From assembly GCA_012295275.1 (NCBI GenBank), contig CM022670.1:3996764-4060763 (forward strand): a stretch of DNA of 64,000 bases, given 5' to 3'. A program made the position numbers and the translations under genes. Below are positions 25,273-55,949 of the stretch, piece after piece. Origin of the DNA: Chrysomallon squamiferum. Taxonomy: Eukaryota; Mollusca; Gastropoda; Neomphalida; Peltospiridae. Numbering within the stretch: the first letter of the stretch is position 1; every line of letters starts with the position of its first letter. The notes under the pieces are model-generated. The model was not told the origin of the DNA. It did no database searches and worked only from the letters and a program-made list of their open reading frames with translations.

Positions 25273-25672
25273 TAACATGTTTTTAAATAAGAAAAATGTA
25301 TTTGTAAATGACAAATATTGTATAAAAAAACAAAATAAAAGAGAATGTAAAGAAATAAATTGGCTTTTGTGAAGTGTATTTATCTTGGAGATCAGACAAA
25401 TTATTTTAACGCCTTTGGCTGGAGTTACATCCTTCATCGACTCCTTCAGCTTCAATATGGTACATATCGTAGAAATATTACGCTCGTACTACCTCGCCAA
25501 GTCGACTACATGCACACCTCGCTCATGTTTTTTATTATTTCATGCTTTAATTCAATGGACATCATCGGCTTCTTCTTCTCAGCACTGTCCTTGGCAGTCA
25601 CTTTCTTAGGATCCCATGGTCCGAAAAAATTGCTTGTAATTCGAAAAACTCGTAAGTCAAGGTACTACTGTA
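25070..25672. mobile_element. Tc1/mariner-like MITE with TA target duplication
   Basis: The left end reads TA CATTGGTACCTTGACTTACG. The right end, read as reverse complement, is TA CAGTAGTACCTTGACTTACG, and both continue GAGTTT. The terminal inverted repeats are therefore about 24 bp with three differences, bounded by TA dinucleotides. The internal 599 bp contains a poly(T) tract (25239-25271) and no transposase domain. TA target choice is typical of Tc1/mariner. Confidence 0.8.
25239..25271. repeat. poly(T) tract inside the MITE
   Basis: 33 consecutive T. Confidence 0.9.
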
Positions 25673-26057
25673 TTAAATTAAGTGGGTTTTAAACCACCAG
25701 TCACACACCCCGAAAAAAAACAAAAACAAACACAAACTAAAAAACAACAACAAACAATAATAATAATAATTATAATAGTAACAAGAAGAAAAAGGAGAAC
25801 AACCAAATCAGATTACAGTTATTCATAAACACCAGTTTGCAATAATAAAACTCACAGCCTAAAGTTAAAGGGAAGAAACTTGATATTAACGAATATAAAA
25901 CTGTTCACCAAATTTAAAAAAAGAAAAAGAAAAAGAAAAAAAAAAAAAAAAAAAAAAACAGCAACAAATAACAGTAGAATAGTTTTTACATGAAACTGCA
26001 TCGGAAAATACCATTAATTATCAAATGCACGGATTGCAGATAAATAATTTCCAACAT

Positions 26058-26129
26058 AGCAGAGTGGCGCAGTGGAAGCGTGCTGGGCCCATAACCCAGA
26101 GGTCCGTGGATCGAAACCACGCTCTGCTA
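26058..26129 (+). tRNA. tRNA-iMet-CAT: initiator tRNA-Met (CAT), copy 3
   Basis: 72 nt, identical to copies 2 and 4 across the gene. Its immediate 5' bases (CAACAT) differ from the CGA shared by copies 1, 2 and 4. A long T tract follows within 20 bases and would serve as the Pol III terminator. It occupies the position in the duplicated unit that corresponds to the decayed relic at 24004. Confidence 0.98.
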
Positions 26130-26530
26130 ATATATTTATCAAAATTTTTTTTTTTTTTGCTAACATTATGAAAAATGTTTCATTTGTTTCTTAACCCAGT
26201 CAGTATTTACGACTGAAACGAACATTTGCGAGATGAATGATCTCACAAACAAAAATTAAGTTCTGGCAAATTAAGTTCTCGCTACTGATGAAATTTCAAA
26301 TCAGCATTTCAATGTAGCCTGCTGAGTTGTTATTTCCACATGTTTGAAATCATAATATTCCCACACAGCACAGGAACGAGGTGGGAAATATTAATTTTAT
26401 TAGACTTCGTTACACGGAGTTCTTTCCCTTTAGCTTTTCAAACACCAAAAACGTAATCGTTACATGAAAGTTATTGCATCAGATTACAGTTACAATATAT
26501 ATTGACGACTTGTTCAATGTACAGTATCGA

Positions 26531-26602
26531 AGCAGAGTGGCGCAGTGGAAGCGTGCTGGGCCCATAACCCAGAGGTCCGTGGATCGAAACCACGCTCTGC
26601 TA
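26531..26602 (+). tRNA. tRNA-iMet-CAT: initiator tRNA-Met (CAT), copy 4
   Basis: 72 nt, identical to copies 2 and 3. Terminator TTTTTTT begins eight bases downstream. The 5' flank is homologous to that of copy 2, including the AT-rich ATATTGAC element and a GAGTTCTTTCCCTT motif 114 bases upstream. Confidence 0.98.
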
Positions 26603-29417
26603 AACTAATTTTTTTATATATATATACTCATTAATACTATTTTTATTTTCGTAAAACTTTAGTAGGATATAATAATATAATGATTGAAATATTATCGAAT
26701 TAGTTTGGATGTTACAAGCGAATACTAAATTTCATATTAAATATCTGCTGAAGCTGTTATTATTATTTTGTAATTCCATACCAGGAAAAGTTTTGTGAAG
26801 TGTTTCTACATATCTATTAGTAGATTTATAGCACAAAAATTTAGCCTATGTCGTAGACTATTATACTTACGTTTGCAGTATACTTATAATTGCAGCATCT
26901 CTTTATGTGAATATGTTACAGGAAACAGGTATAAATCTCATTTTCTACTGACCTTTGGCCCTGAAATTTAAACTTCATTAGTTTCATAATACATACGGAT
27001 TGCAGATAGTTTTAATATTTCATTTATTTATTTATTTATTTATCATTTAATGAACCTAACAATAACTAATTATAACTGATAACACAGAGATATTTATTTA
27101 TCCGGCTGGAAAGTACTTTAATAGGGTTAAAAGCGCCTTTATGTGTGTAGGTCCGTGTGTGTGGGGGTGTTTTATACCATTAGTTCGCTTTCATTGTTCG
27201 CCCTCTATTCCAGTCTATGTGACTAATATTCATAATAAGTTCCATTTTTATCTCCTTTTTTTTGCCCCCGCAAATCGAGTCACCCAACTGGTTTATATTT
27301 TTATTTGGTTGTTTTCTTTTCTATGTTACTGGTTCATACAAATATCGCATACTTCATGCACTGAAAAGGATCGTTGACCTCGGTGGAGTATAAAGACAGG
27401 TACATCAACACAAGCACCAAACAACAGCCAGTGAGAGCAGTGGTCCTGAACAGAACTGGTTACCCAGTAAAAATATATCTGTGTACCCGATGACGTTAGC
27501 AGACTGGTTGGGTACGTTCAGTGAAAAAAAGAAGAAAAAAAAAAAAGATAAAATGTCGCTGTGCTGCTGCATAGCTAATTTTCAATAAATACAGAAATAA
27601 CTTCTTTAAGGTTGTTTAAGGTTCACCAAGGTCATGGGTGTAGCTATGGCTACACAAAAGAAAACTGAACACAAGAAGAAGAAGAAGAAGAAGAAGAAAA
27701 AAGCAAGAAAAGAAGGTGTCAGTTTATATCACTGAAAATGATTCTCAAAAGTTTGTAAACAATTTTAAGGAATATTTTATTCCTGGTGTTACTGTCCTTG
27801 TTTATCCCTGAAAGACTGAATAATCATGTTGGTTAGATTTTCAGTTTTTAAGTTAGAAAGCCAAGGATATTGTATGGTGTATCAATGATTCTCTCTCTCT
27901 CTCTCTCACAGATATTATTTATTATATATTTGGCTGTGGACTTTTCTACCCAGGATCAATCCCACTTAATGTCCCTTAAGTTGATTAGCTTTTCAGCCAG
28001 TTTCTTACAGATATATCAAAGGACATTCTTTAATTGCTAACTGATAACGAATAGCAATAGTAGCCTCAGTTTCCTAAACGGTGCAGACACAACTTATGTT
28101 ATAAATATCGCGATTATCACTAACAAAACACGATGACATGCTTCCGACCTTTTATAAAAATGCACTGCAGTAGAGTCACAATAGAATCTTCCCTCTTCAA
28201 AATCATAATTATTTTATAAAAATGTTTGACTGGCATCTAGTAACAGGTAATATTAATCCTGTCGTAAGTATTGTTTTAATGCGTATTAACTGTTTTGTAT
28301 TGTAAAAATCCTGTTATTAATCTTTCACAATTTATTCTGTTGTTGCAGTTGTAAAACGTGACAATTATTTCTCTCTAAACAATCTTTTGTCGACCGAATT
28401 AAAGTTTTATTAACTTCGGCTTAATCCTCGTAAGGTTTCACATGACATAATGGGTCATAAGTATTTTTCATTGTTATTTGATGATGCTTGTAATGTGCAA
28501 TCACACGCAAAACTAACGTAAGTTGTTGTGTAAGATACTGAATGACCCGTAACCATCATCAAATGAGTTGCAGAGTCAATATAGTCACAGGTGTAATCAG
28601 CTGGTTGGACTCCGAAAGCAGACGTGAATTTCGCGGGTTCCAAAGCATACAAGCAAACAGCTATCCTGTGTGCCAAAGCAGAAGTCATATTTATTATTAT
28701 TATTAAAAGTTAGCAACAGCAGCAGCAGCAGTAGTATTTATTTATTTATTACTTTTGTATTTATTTACTTTTGTCAAAAATAAATGTATGTGAATGTATA
28801 AATGAATTATTTCCATTTTTTTGGAAATATTTAATAAAATTATCTGTATTACTTTTTTAATTATATTATTTAATTATTTATTATTTTATTTTATTTTATT
28901 TTAACGGTTAAACTACTGTCTATAATTATTTAACATAAATCGGTTAATATTTGAACCGTTAAATTTTTTATTACAATTACATTACTATGTAAATCTTATT
29001 CATGTGCAAATTATAAATCTATCGCATGCAAATACCGGCAAAATTACTGATAAACAAACATGGCCGACGTTAATTTTGTAGGAATTGTTAGTACTGCAAG
29101 TTATGATCACGCTACATTTTTCAATCATGATCAAATTCAGAAGTGAAAAAAGAAAAGTAATTCATAGCAAACCTGACAAATATTCAGCTTTTCCAGCTTG
29201 CTTGCAAAATTAAGATAGTGCAATGAAGTTGCTGCGAAGATCATTTCTTTTTTAGGTCAGTGACGTAATTCCTGTCTCATTTCTCTTAATTACACATATT
29301 TTGTTTGTAAATTTTGAAAGTTATTTTTGTTTTTGTTTGCCACAATGTTTCTTTTCACAACAGTGAACGATAATTTATATGAACTGACCCAAAACTTTTA
29401 CAGTTTCTTGGTTTGCC

Positions 29418-29480
<63 letters not shown>

Positions 29481-29507
29481 TAATTAATTTATTTATTTAT
29501 TTATTTA
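29418..29507. repeat. (TTA)n, (TTAA)n and (TTTA)n compound tract
   Basis: Trinucleotide run followed by short tetranucleotide runs. Confidence 0.93.
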
Positions 29508-30510
29508 ATATAACATCGAGATTGTTAACAAAATTATGCCAATGGAATATTATCTTTACAAAATCTGGTACTAGCTGTTGCCCGGTATAGCACACATATA
29601 GTGGAAGACAGAACGCAGTATTTAACGACTGTTCAATCAACGGGCTTTGGGGTTTTTTTGTTGTTTTTTTCCTGAATATGGGAAGGAATACGTAAAATAT
29701 ATGTTGTTAATTTTTAAGAGTAACTACTGCAGTGGATGCATCGGTTTCTATAAGAAAATCTAGATGACCAGTTGTTAATTAAAAAAATAATATTGTTTTC
29801 AGGAGTCATTAAACCAACGTTCATTCATTTAGTCTTTCATTCATACATCCAGCCATTTATCTATTCGTTCATTCATTCAGTTATACCTGAAAAACCTCTT
29901 CTAACGTTCATAAAGTAATAATTATTACGTACAGCAACAAAGTATGCAGATATTTCAGCTTTTTCGCGTGGTATTGCATGTGTGTATTCACAGGTCTTCC
30001 GTTATCATGTCACGTAATACGATAAATTAAATGGTATTTTGTTTAACCTTTTCGTGTTACGTGTGTCAGACAGTTTTTCAAAGACAGAACCAGTAAAAAG
30101 GACACACGTAATTTTTTTTTGGCTGTAAGTATAAACCTCGTTTGCAGTAAAGAATCTTTTAGGTTTATTTTCAAGAAAAGAAAACCTCATTATTTTTGAT
30201 ACATGAATCTACAGGTGAAATTGTAAGTAATTCATTTGATGTGCCGAGGATAATGAACCTGCGACATTCCTGACACAGATGAACGTTTTTCTACCAAGGT
30301 AAAATCCCGCCTCAGCGTGGAAGATTTTTTTAAAACAGTTTCTCATTAATTATGAAACAGGAAACTTGATGTTGTCGCAATGGTATTAGAACAGCTAACG
30401 AAAAAAAAAATATATATAACTGTTTGTGTGAACTGCGAAATTTCATACATTTTGTTAAAAATGTAATAATTCTATCTTTGCCGTTTACAGATATGCTGAC
30501 ACAGTGATTA

Positions 30511-30822
<312 letters not shown>

Positions 30823-31420
30823 GTATGTATATTTACGTAATAATATTTATTCTATTTTTTATTTCTTATATTTCTGACTATGAGCTCACCTATCAGGCTT
30901 TTTTGAGGTTTTAAAGATGTTTTTTTATTATTATTATTATTTTTATTTTATTTTATTTGTTGATGTTTTTGTTGTTGTTGTTATGACACTGATTACGTTT
31001 GGCAGAGAATGTCAAATATAACTGCTCTGGAAATGTATACCTTTTGGTGACATTTGTCATTAATGTTACCTGTAAACCTTTCTCTCTAGACATTTCTTTT
31101 ATTTTTTATTTTTTTATTTTTTTTATTCGTCTGGTGACGCTGTACAAATATTAAACACATGTGTAAATATTTCACATAACAAAAGAGTCTCACAAATAAC
31201 AAACTTTTCAACAAACTTTCTTTTACAGGAAAAATGGACCAGTAATACATTTTCCATTCGCCTCATTAAGACGAGTCCAAATGAGAATTCGCGAAGGGGT
31301 GTAAATGTTACAATGTCACTGTTGACCTTTCGTTAAAGTTTATTGTCTTTGGATATATGCACGGATACAACAAAAAAAAGTAAAACGGGACTTGGTTGTT
31401 GGAAGTCGCATTAATTCATC

Positions 31421-31702
31421 TAACGTGACGTATTCAAGTCGGCTGCTTTCAATGTTGTCTGCTCAACTTGGGCTGCGTCACCTGTCTACCCACACGAAAT
31501 AGAGTTCACTCGCGCTGTCAAACAGGACGAGAAGGTTTTACAACTCCGCAGAGACTCGTAGCCGACTGGGATCAGTTCAGGAATGAATAAACATAAAAAC
31601 ATCTAGAAACAAAATTAAATCTTAAACAAAATACCTGATTTAAATTTAAAATAATAATAATAAAGAAGATTAAAAAAAAAAAAAAAAGAAAGAAAAATAA
31701 AA
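31421..31702 (+). promoter_or_regulatory. promoter and 5' UTR region of SLC6 paralogue B
   Basis: A GC/CpG-richer stretch (about 31430-31590) precedes AT-rich leader sequence and the ATG at 31703. A cAMP-response-like TGACGTA is seen near 31426. No splice-acceptor-like pyrimidine tract precedes the ATG, so the leader is probably continuous with exon 1. The transcription start cannot be fixed. Confidence 0.45.
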
Positions 31703-49082
<17,380 letters not shown>

Positions 49083-49092
49083 AGAAAAAGTT

Positions 49093-49098
49093 AATAAA
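49093..49098 (+). terminator. possible polyadenylation signal AATAAA
   Basis: AATAAA lies 11 bases after the stop codon, which would give a very short 3' UTR. Another AATAAA at 49616-49621 is an equally plausible signal. Confidence 0.35.
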
Positions 49099-49310
49099 GT
49101 GTAAGACTGAGACTAAATTTCGTCTAAGACTAAGATGTATATTTAAAATATTCATTATTTATCACCTTTTTTTTTGTAGTACTGGTTTCATTGTTTTTTT
49201 TTAGTTTTTTTTAAATGACAACAATTTCCAATTATTCACGACAAATCACTTTAAAATTAGATTTATTTCATGAACTTTATTTATTTATAATTTATTTTGT
49301 TTTATTGTTA

Positions 49311-49362
<52 letters not shown>

Positions 49363-49730
49363 GGAGGGACATTTTTTAAATGTTCGACTACATCTACCTC
49401 AAAAACTTTAATTTGAGAATAAGCATAATAATAACAATCCTTCCTTCAACAGAGAAATAAGTTGAATACAAACATACCAACATACATTCTTTCGTGCATA
49501 CACACATAAATACACACTCGCACACATAAAAACATACGTACATACATGCGCCTACATACATAGATATATATATATAAACAATAATATTTTGTATTTTAAT
49601 TTTGAACCATGACGAAATAAAACGATTATAACAATAAACAAAATATATATTTTTATATAAGAAATTTTAAGACATCGAACACATTTTCAAGTTTTTTTTA
49701 TAAGCAAATATTAGTTTAGTTTCTTTCTTC

Positions 49731-49762
<32 letters not shown>

Positions 49763-50164
49763 GTCTGTATATAATTTATATTACAGGGTTTCTTTTGTTT
49801 TGATTGATTTTTATTTAATAAATAATTTGTATACTGATCATGAGTAATTCTAAATTTTAATGTTTAATTTGAAATCCACATTTAAGATAATATATATATA
49901 TATATCACGATCTAAAGTTGTTTTAATAATGTCATAGATCACAGAATATATTCCATTTTGAATCATTTCATTACGCCATTTTTTTTCATTTATAGTAATA
50001 GTCATATGATACTACATATGTAATCAGATTTAATAATATATGTGTATATGTTTTTTATAAATTATATACAAAATAAATTCATTTTCAGACGATAATGATT
50101 TTGTTGTAGTTTCACAAACAGTAGAACAATAAATGTACAATTATATGAAGTTTTGTTGATAATT

Positions 50165-50165
<1 letters not shown>

Positions 50166-50232
<67 letters not shown>
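50166..50232. repeat. (AG)n microsatellite
   Basis: 67-bp pure AG run. Confidence 0.97.
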
Positions 50233-50237
<5 letters not shown>

Positions 50238-51593
50238 AATGAGTAAACTTTTTGATTTTGTATGAAACTTTCATTCTAAATCTGTTTAAATAATTTATTC
50301 ATTTCTAACGATGTTCGAATGACAAAATTATTCTATTAGATTTACTGATATATTATCTACAAATGATTTTAGATTTACACATACTCGCAGTTCATTGCTA
50401 CTACAGTGAGTATTTGATGCTATTTTCATATATATAAATAAAATATCAAACACAAAATAATTGTTATCCAGAACATCGACTGGTTTCTATAATAACATAC
50501 AAGAACAGTAACCCTTAACATCAGAAATGTACATTGTAGTTATGTCCCTTATGTTACTTTTTATTTATTTATTTATTTGATTTATTTGATTTATTTTCAT
50601 GAGAAATAATTATAATTACATGTTCTAGGCCTAAAAATAAAGATAGTGTACAAATTAACATTTTGAACTGGTTTTGATACATTTTAATTTTTCTTTCCTT
50701 TTATTTGTTTTTTTTTAAATATTATTTCGCTTTAATTTTTTTTTTTTTTTTTTTTTTAAATAAAAGTGATAATATAAAAACTGAAATAAATGAGGAAGGT
50801 ATTGGTTTTTTTCCCGACAACTTATGGTTTGGGGTTATAAATCATAGTACACATGGGACATTAAATGGACATCAAATGAGAGAGAATGCACTATCATAGT
50901 TATTAACATCTTGAGATCTTTTATATACATATTCCCAATACACGAATCTGGATTATGACGTCAGTGATGAAAGGAAGACATTATTTCCTATCCTTTCGGA
51001 ATCTCGATATCCTAAACAGATAGATAGAAAAACAGATACAAAACGATCAGCATTCACAATTACGATAGCATACTAGGTAAACGTACTACACCAAATAAAA
51101 CCAGGAACTTAAATATTAATATACCTGATTAAACAAACAAACAAACAAACCAAAATAAATAAATAAACTATTTATGTATAAGCCTTTTTTGTTGTTGTTG
51201 TTGTTGTTGTTTTTTAGCCAACCACTCTATTGCTAGACTGAAAACAAAGCGTTAATACCCGTATTATTAATCAAAATCTCGCAGGTCGGGGCGATATTGC
51301 TGCGTGACCTACCGACTTAAGGAAACTACATCTGCCCCACATTTGTAAACTGCCAGGTACTAACTAGACGAGGCGAGCGCGTGCCAGTAAGTGAAACATT
51401 CTTTTAGCAAATGAATGGAATTTTAATGTCTTTCCAAGCGCAGCTGCTTTGGAGAAATTCAGACTGCCACCCAGGCCATTGAGAACAGCCTTCTTTCTCT
51501 TCTAAGAAAAAAACGAACAACTGTAAGAAACCAAAAACTTATTTTATCGTACCATTCCGAAATCACGATTCCGATATTTGAATAGGATTATTA

Positions 51594-51596
<3 letters not shown>

Positions 51597-51645
<49 letters not shown>
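51597..51645. repeat. (AAT)n microsatellite
   Basis: Trinucleotide run. Confidence 0.94.
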
Positions 51646-51648
<3 letters not shown>

Positions 51649-51759
51649 TTACTATTACTGCTGCTAATAATAATGATGATGATGGTAACAAAAAATGAAT
51701 TCTTCTTATTATTATTGTAGTTGCTGTTGTGTTTTTACAAACTGAATATACACATTTTT

Positions 51760-51762
<3 letters not shown>

Positions 51763-51844
<82 letters not shown>
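51763..51844. repeat. (CT)n microsatellite
   Basis: 82-bp pure CT run. Confidence 0.97.
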
Positions 51845-51849
<5 letters not shown>

Positions 51850-53226
51850 CAGATATACACACACAGTATTAATTTTGTTTTTCTGGTTTTTATTTTATTT
51901 TATTTTATTTTATTTTCGCTTTTTGTTTTAGTTATACAATAACACGCTTTTTTTTTTTTTTTTTACATACTGATAAATGGTTCTTGAACGTCACACAGTT
52001 GGATTGTACCTTTATGATATTTAGCTTTGCTAAACCAATCAAGAAGAGAACTCTGTGGCCTGACAGAATTGAATTAGGTTTCTGTTTAATAATTTCCGGT
52101 GCAAAACTGAAATACCCGATTACATATTTTGCATCACTGGAAATCGATAACATAGCTCTACCTAGAAATTTTAAACTGCAAAAACTGTATTGTAAGATTT
52201 ATGTCAGAATTTCTATTAAAGTACTAGTATATGCATGTCTATATTAGTGGAGCATTGATTGATTGATTGATTGATTGAGAGAGAGAGAGAGAGAGATTAT
52301 GTTTATATGTGTCTCTCTGTGTGTGTATATGTGTATGTATGCATGGTTAAAGTGTAGTAAATTTACCTATGTATATATTAATTTCTGTATATATGTACTT
52401 CATTCTATTTGTTCTTCTTTTTTTTTTTTTTTTTTTTTTTTCTTATTAGAATTTTTCTAGAGGTTTTGTTTGATTTAGCTTAGGTTGTTTGTTTGTTTCG
52501 TGTTCCCTTACACTACTAAACACGACTGCGAAACATACAATTGTTATGTAGTGATGATGTCTAAAGATAAAGTTGTCATTAACAGCAAAAAGAAATGCAT
52601 TAAATGCACCTTCTCGTAGACAGGAAAGAAGTAACCGTTACCGCTGTGATCAGAAACGATAGCCGATATCAGGTATTACTTAAACGTCCCTTCTACAATG
52701 AACTGATCACAGAAACTTATCAAATCTCATGCCAGTATCACAGCCAATGAAATCCAAACAGCTACATGAACTGACCATGCACCTCGTGGATCAGAATTTC
52801 TCAGAGAATGTGTTGTTTAACCAGCTGCCGGGAATGCGATAGTTGGTGTACAGTGTATATAATGCAGCATTTGTGTAAATATCCGGTTAGGCCCAAATCA
52901 TGCAGATATAAGTCAAATATAGATTTCTGTCTCATGTGATACTGTTCAATACTTCATTGAGATTTGTGTATTCTGCGGTAAACTGTTTCTCGTTGCATGT
53001 TCATTGACCTGTCGTTCTGTTTTTATCGTTTGGCTTCATTTCGAGACTGTCAGACATACAGCTTGGTAATAATCGTCACAGTATTATAATATCAAATCAT
53101 ACTGCTCAAAATACTCAAATGAAATGCATACAACAGACACGCGTACGCACGCACAGAAATAGAAACAGACACGAGACACACATATCCACATACGCGCACA
53201 CATATAATTATAAACAGAGATAAATG

Positions 53227-53229
<3 letters not shown>

Positions 53230-53306
<77 letters not shown>
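53230..53306. repeat. (GA)n microsatellite
   Basis: 77-bp pure GA run. Confidence 0.97.
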
Positions 53307-53309
<3 letters not shown>

Positions 53310-53449
53310 GAAATATAAGACATCAGACTGAGATATTATAAACATCTACTACATTCGTTTTTCCATTAGTCCCAAGAGACAAGACATAATATACTTTGAT
53401 CTTTAATATATCAATTACTATTATTATAATTATAATTATGATGATGATG

Positions 53450-53491
<42 letters not shown>

Positions 53492-53806
53492 TTTATTTTT
53501 TTTTATTTTAAGAGTTTGATTTTGATCACAGTTTATAAATAAAATGAATGTTTATTTAGCGTCAGTTACTTACGGCGGTTTCTGTTTTTGCCTACCTCCG
53601 TAGGTAATTAAAGTAATTATGTCTCAGTTCTCAACGACGTGAGAAACGCAGCTATAAATAGCTTCTCATTACTAAAACAGAGCTCAGATAAAAGAAGTAT
53701 AAATTAGTCAATCATTTATCTATCTATTACTCACTACCAATGACCGTTAGTTCACTTACTTGTCTGTTCCTGAATTAATTATTACTATGCCAGATCTTTT
53801 CTTTCA

Positions 53807-53808
<2 letters not shown>

Positions 53809-53853
<45 letters not shown>
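53809..53853. repeat. poly(T) tract, 45 bases
   Basis: The longest homopolymer in the window. Confidence 0.95.
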
Positions 53854-53855
<2 letters not shown>

Positions 53856-54079
53856 TCTTTAATAATGTTAACTATACTTTTACACTGCTTGAAAATATTA
53901 TTATTATTATTATTATTGGCTTGTCGAAATAATGCATAAACCAAAAGAATAATTTGAAAGGTTTGTGCTTTAGATTAATTCAGTATTGGTTAAACGATTT
54001 GTTGCATACGGAACACAAACGGAAAAGAGATAAAACGCACTGTGCAACCGAATGTACAAGAAAATGAATGGGATTAAGA

Positions 54080-54084
<5 letters not shown>

Positions 54085-54160
<76 letters not shown>
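54085..54160. repeat. (AG)n microsatellite
   Basis: 76-bp AG run. Confidence 0.97.
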
Positions 54161-54162
<2 letters not shown>

Positions 54163-55530
54163 GTCTGTGATGGAAATCATATTAATTTTATGTTATTCTT
54201 TTCTACATTTTTCTCTCTTATCACACACCCGACTTCTTTTTGAAAATACTTTCTTTTATTTTCGAGTTATTACAAGAAGTAACACAAAGGTACTTGTAAC
54301 TACAAAAGTTCTTTATTCCAGAATCTCCTTTCCGGGTTGGTTTTGTGATCACCTGAAAGAGAGGAGAGTTCACCTGCTGATGACCTGGACCGGCACAACC
54401 AATCGATTTCCATGAAATCGTTGGTCACTTTCATTGTCCTCTAATGTTTCATAAATCTTTTGTCCCTATTTGCTTGGAAAGAAAGAAGAACAAAAATAAT
54501 AAAAATAAAATTCAAATAACCGGAATTTCAATATCCTTTCTGTGTGATACCTGAACTACACCTGTCAAATGGCTGCAATCACAAATCGATGAGAGATAAT
54601 TAGCGATCACTGTGAACAACGGTGGAGATTAGACCAGAATAGTGAAAATGTCGTCAAAGCTTTTGCTTTGTTTGATGAGAGAACACTGCTTGACCACTTT
54701 AGAAAACAAAATATTTACAGTATAAAAATCGATTAAAATTAATATTGCTTGAACGATTTTCCTCCTTTGGTTTATTTACTTTGTAATTGCCCACACAACA
54801 ATTAATAAGGGGCTTCTAAATAAACTCTGGCTAAAAATAATAATAAAAAATCTTGTATGCACTTGACTATAGACTAAATACTAGAGAATTAATTTTGTTT
54901 TAAAGTGGCATTGTCTTGTGTACTATGCAGTGGCCTCGAGCAAGGGATTTTTTTATTATTATTATTATTTACTCACAGCCAGAAAAGTATATGCAGTTAC
55001 TTTGTCTGGAATGGGAAATACATCACATAAACATCCGTGATGCAATAGCAATTTTATCTCTTTTTTTTTTTTATGAAATAACACTGCTGTAGAGTGTACA
55101 GTCTGAACATTAAATACGAAGAAACCAAGTTAATAATGATGATGATAATAATAATATACAGTCCTTTTCGTTTTCTTTTCCTGCTTCTGAGAATTACGAT
55201 GAAATAACTTTAATCATTAGAATTAAAACTTGTATCAAACTTTACTCCATTTCATTTTACTCCCCCCCCTTTCAGCACCATTACTTTTCATATGTAAGTA
55301 GGTTGGTAGGTAAGAATGTATATAGGTAGATGTGTGTATGTGTGTGTGTGTGTGTGTGTGTTTCTAGTTGTACATGTCTCTAAAACCAAAAAAACGAAAG
55401 TATTAAGTTCTTAAACATAATTATGTTATAATATTTTCAGTATGAATGAAATTTGTGTGAAGAAATAAGAAAAAAAAATTAAAAACGTTTTAACAAGGAA
55501 GTTGATTGTATATGTGTGTGAATGTGAGGA

Positions 55531-55535
<5 letters not shown>

Positions 55536-55566
<31 letters not shown>
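55536..55566. repeat. poly(A) tract
   Basis: 31 consecutive A. Confidence 0.9.
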
Positions 55567-55568
<2 letters not shown>

Positions 55569-55819
55569 AACTATCCTCATTTTAACAACATAGTTGTTTA
55601 CTGAGAGGAGAAATAAGATTTAAAACGAAAAGAAGATAGATAATAATTATAGGTTTAATAACATGTAATAATATGTCTTTTCCTTCTTCATCTTAAATGT
55701 AAAAAGAAATTAAATTATAATGACAATAATAGGAATATTCGACAGCTTCAGATCCTAACATCGTGTTGTGATGAAATACGCTGTAAGTTGTTCGATGAAA
55801 TACTCTGCTGTTTAGATAT

Positions 55820-55949
55820 GCATTCCAATCTCCTATTGTGTTTTCTGATTGGCTAAAGCTGCCACGTGACTGTGCCTACTAATGGCAGTCAAAATGGAGG
55901 CTAAAAATGTGAGAAGCAAAGAGTAACCTACTAACAGTTTAGATGAAAT
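55820..55949 (+). promoter_or_regulatory. Kibra promoter / 5' leader
   Basis: TGATTGGCTA (inverted CCAAT, centred 55849) and CACGTG (55863-55868) precede a leader with AAAATGGAGGC resembling a YY1 site at 55891. No TATA box is evident. CCAAT and E-box in the same order also occur in the 16.1 kb block. Confidence 0.6.
55882..55926 (+). CDS. upstream ORF in Kibra leader, 14 codons
   Basis: ATG at 55882, and an in-frame ATG at 55894, read MAVKMEAKNVRSKE and stop at TAA 55924-55926, 23 bases before the main start. Whether it is transcribed depends on the unknown start site. Confidence 0.35.
   Translation: MAVKMEAKNVRSKE

Larger units (their letters stand above)
49099..55800. other. 3' UTR and intergenic DNA, repeat-rich, no supported gene
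   Basis: The left part probably includes the SLC6 3' UTR. It contains (TTA)n near 49312, poly(T) near 49735, (AG)n, (AAT)n, (CT)n, (GA)n and poly(T)/poly(A) tracts, several listed separately. A GC-richer stretch at about 51270-51500 has no open frame or motif I recognise. Confidence 0.6.

Noticed and set aside
26995-27008. ACGGATTGCAGATA shared with the 5' flank of tRNA copy 3, suggesting a lost fifth tRNA unit
   Set aside because: A 14-base match only, and no tRNA-like sequence follows at the expected distance.
29568-29600. ACTAGCTGTTGCCCGG resembling the end of a known SINE/MITE family
   Set aside because: The similarity is short and from memory; no second end or target duplication was found.
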